Assembly: GCA_018714965.1 (NCBI GenBank)
Contig: DVML01000003.1
Span: forward strand, 1 to 14,653
DNA length: 14,653 nucleotides
Reading direction: 5' to 3'
Source: Fimihabitans intestinipullorum
GTDB lineage: Bacteria; Bacillota_I; Bacilli_A; RF39; UBA660
Position 1 is the stretch's first letter, and each line of letters opens with the position of its first letter. The position numbers and the translations under genes were made by a program. The notes beneath the pieces are model-generated. The model saw only the letters and a program-made list of their open reading frames with translations. It did not search any database and had not been told where the DNA came from. Of this stretch, positions 14,566 to 14,653 are shown piece after piece.

Positions 14566-14574
14566 ATTATACCA
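14566..14574 (-). promoter_or_regulatory. Possible extended -10 promoter in the right-end intergenic region
   Basis: TGGTATAAT on the minus strand (TG-n-TATAAT). Transcription from about 14559 would meet the terminator at 14501-14518 after some 60 bases, making either a very short RNA or an attenuated rbgA leader. No -35 is convincing. Confidence 0.35.
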
Positions 14575-14584
14575 CGTCAAAAAT

Positions 14585-14617
14585 CACGAAAATAGACATT
14601 TTTTTTAAATTTTCGTG
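14585..14617. repeat. Inverted repeat CACGAAAAT...ATTTTCGTG
   Basis: A perfect 9-bp inverted repeat with 15 bases between the arms. On the minus strand it is followed by ATTTTTG and could act as a weak terminator. On the plus strand it overlaps a promoter-like TAGACA (14593-14598) and TATTAT (14618-14623), so an operator is also possible. The remaining bases to 14653 are AT-rich and show no supported gene. Confidence 0.4.
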
Positions 14618-14653
14618 TATTATAGTAATATATATGATAAAATTAATTTGTTA

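Noticed and set aside
14634..14653. Possible plus-strand gene start at ATG 14634
   Set aside because: Only six codons are visible and no ribosome site precedes it; nothing supports a gene without sequence beyond the edge.

Overview
The window is compact, AT-rich bacterial chromosome with short intergenic gaps and standard stop codons (TAA, TAG and TGA are all used as stops). It looks like an anaerobic, endospore-forming member of the Bacillota, class Bacilli in the broad sense (an Erysipelotrichia-like or related gut lineage is my guess). The reasons are an SspI-type small acid-soluble spore protein behind a SigG-like promoter, a SigH-type sigma factor in its Bacillus-like neighbourhood (mrnC-rlmB-sigH), a YtxG/YtxH pair, RbgA, and a large oxygen-sensitive pyruvate:ferredoxin oxidoreductase. 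There are 15 supported protein genes, 13 on the minus strand and two short ones on the plus strand. I see no tRNA, rRNA, CRISPR array, insertion sequence or prophage gene, and no gene-free stretch longer than about 200 bases.

Layout from left to right. Positions 11-2214 (minus) form a tightly packed four-gene unit, read from right to left: a lipoprotein, a very acidic mostly disordered protein with a SepF-like amphipathic N-terminus, a DUF948/YtxG-like membrane protein and a YtxH-like protein. Positions 2298-2930 hold trmB (tRNA m7G46 methyltransferase). It is divergent from a Met/Gln/Asn/Pro-rich small protein (3010-3351, plus) that resembles spore-coat-type proteins; the two promoters overlap. 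Positions 3384-5887 (minus) hold the lemA plus DUF2207 pair with an attenuator-like hairpin between the genes. Positions 6037-6240 (plus) hold sspI, with its own SigG-type promoter and a terminator shared with the convergent unit. Positions 6274-8271 (minus) hold two zinc-ribbon membrane proteins in one operon, one TcaA-like and one polytopic.

Positions 8416-14443 (minus) form a five-gene unit, rbgA-mrnC-rlmB-sigH-nifJ, with gaps of 2 to 28 bases. It joins 50S ribosome maturation (RbgA, Mini-RNase III, 23S rRNA G2251 methylation) to the transition-state/sporulation sigma factor and then to the central enzyme of anaerobic pyruvate metabolism. The last 200 bases hold a terminator for an upstream transcript, the rbgA promoter, another promoter-like site and two imperfect inverted repeats.

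Five starts should be shortened from the longest reading frame because the Shine-Dalgarno sequence, or in sspI the promoter, lies inside the longer version: the acidic protein, sspI, the TcaA-like protein, nifJ and rbgA. The most interesting items are the uncharacterised lipoprotein/acidic-protein/YtxG/YtxH unit, the coupling of nifJ to sigH, the sporulation-type promoters and the structured right-hand intergenic region. I found no clear new defence or mobile system.
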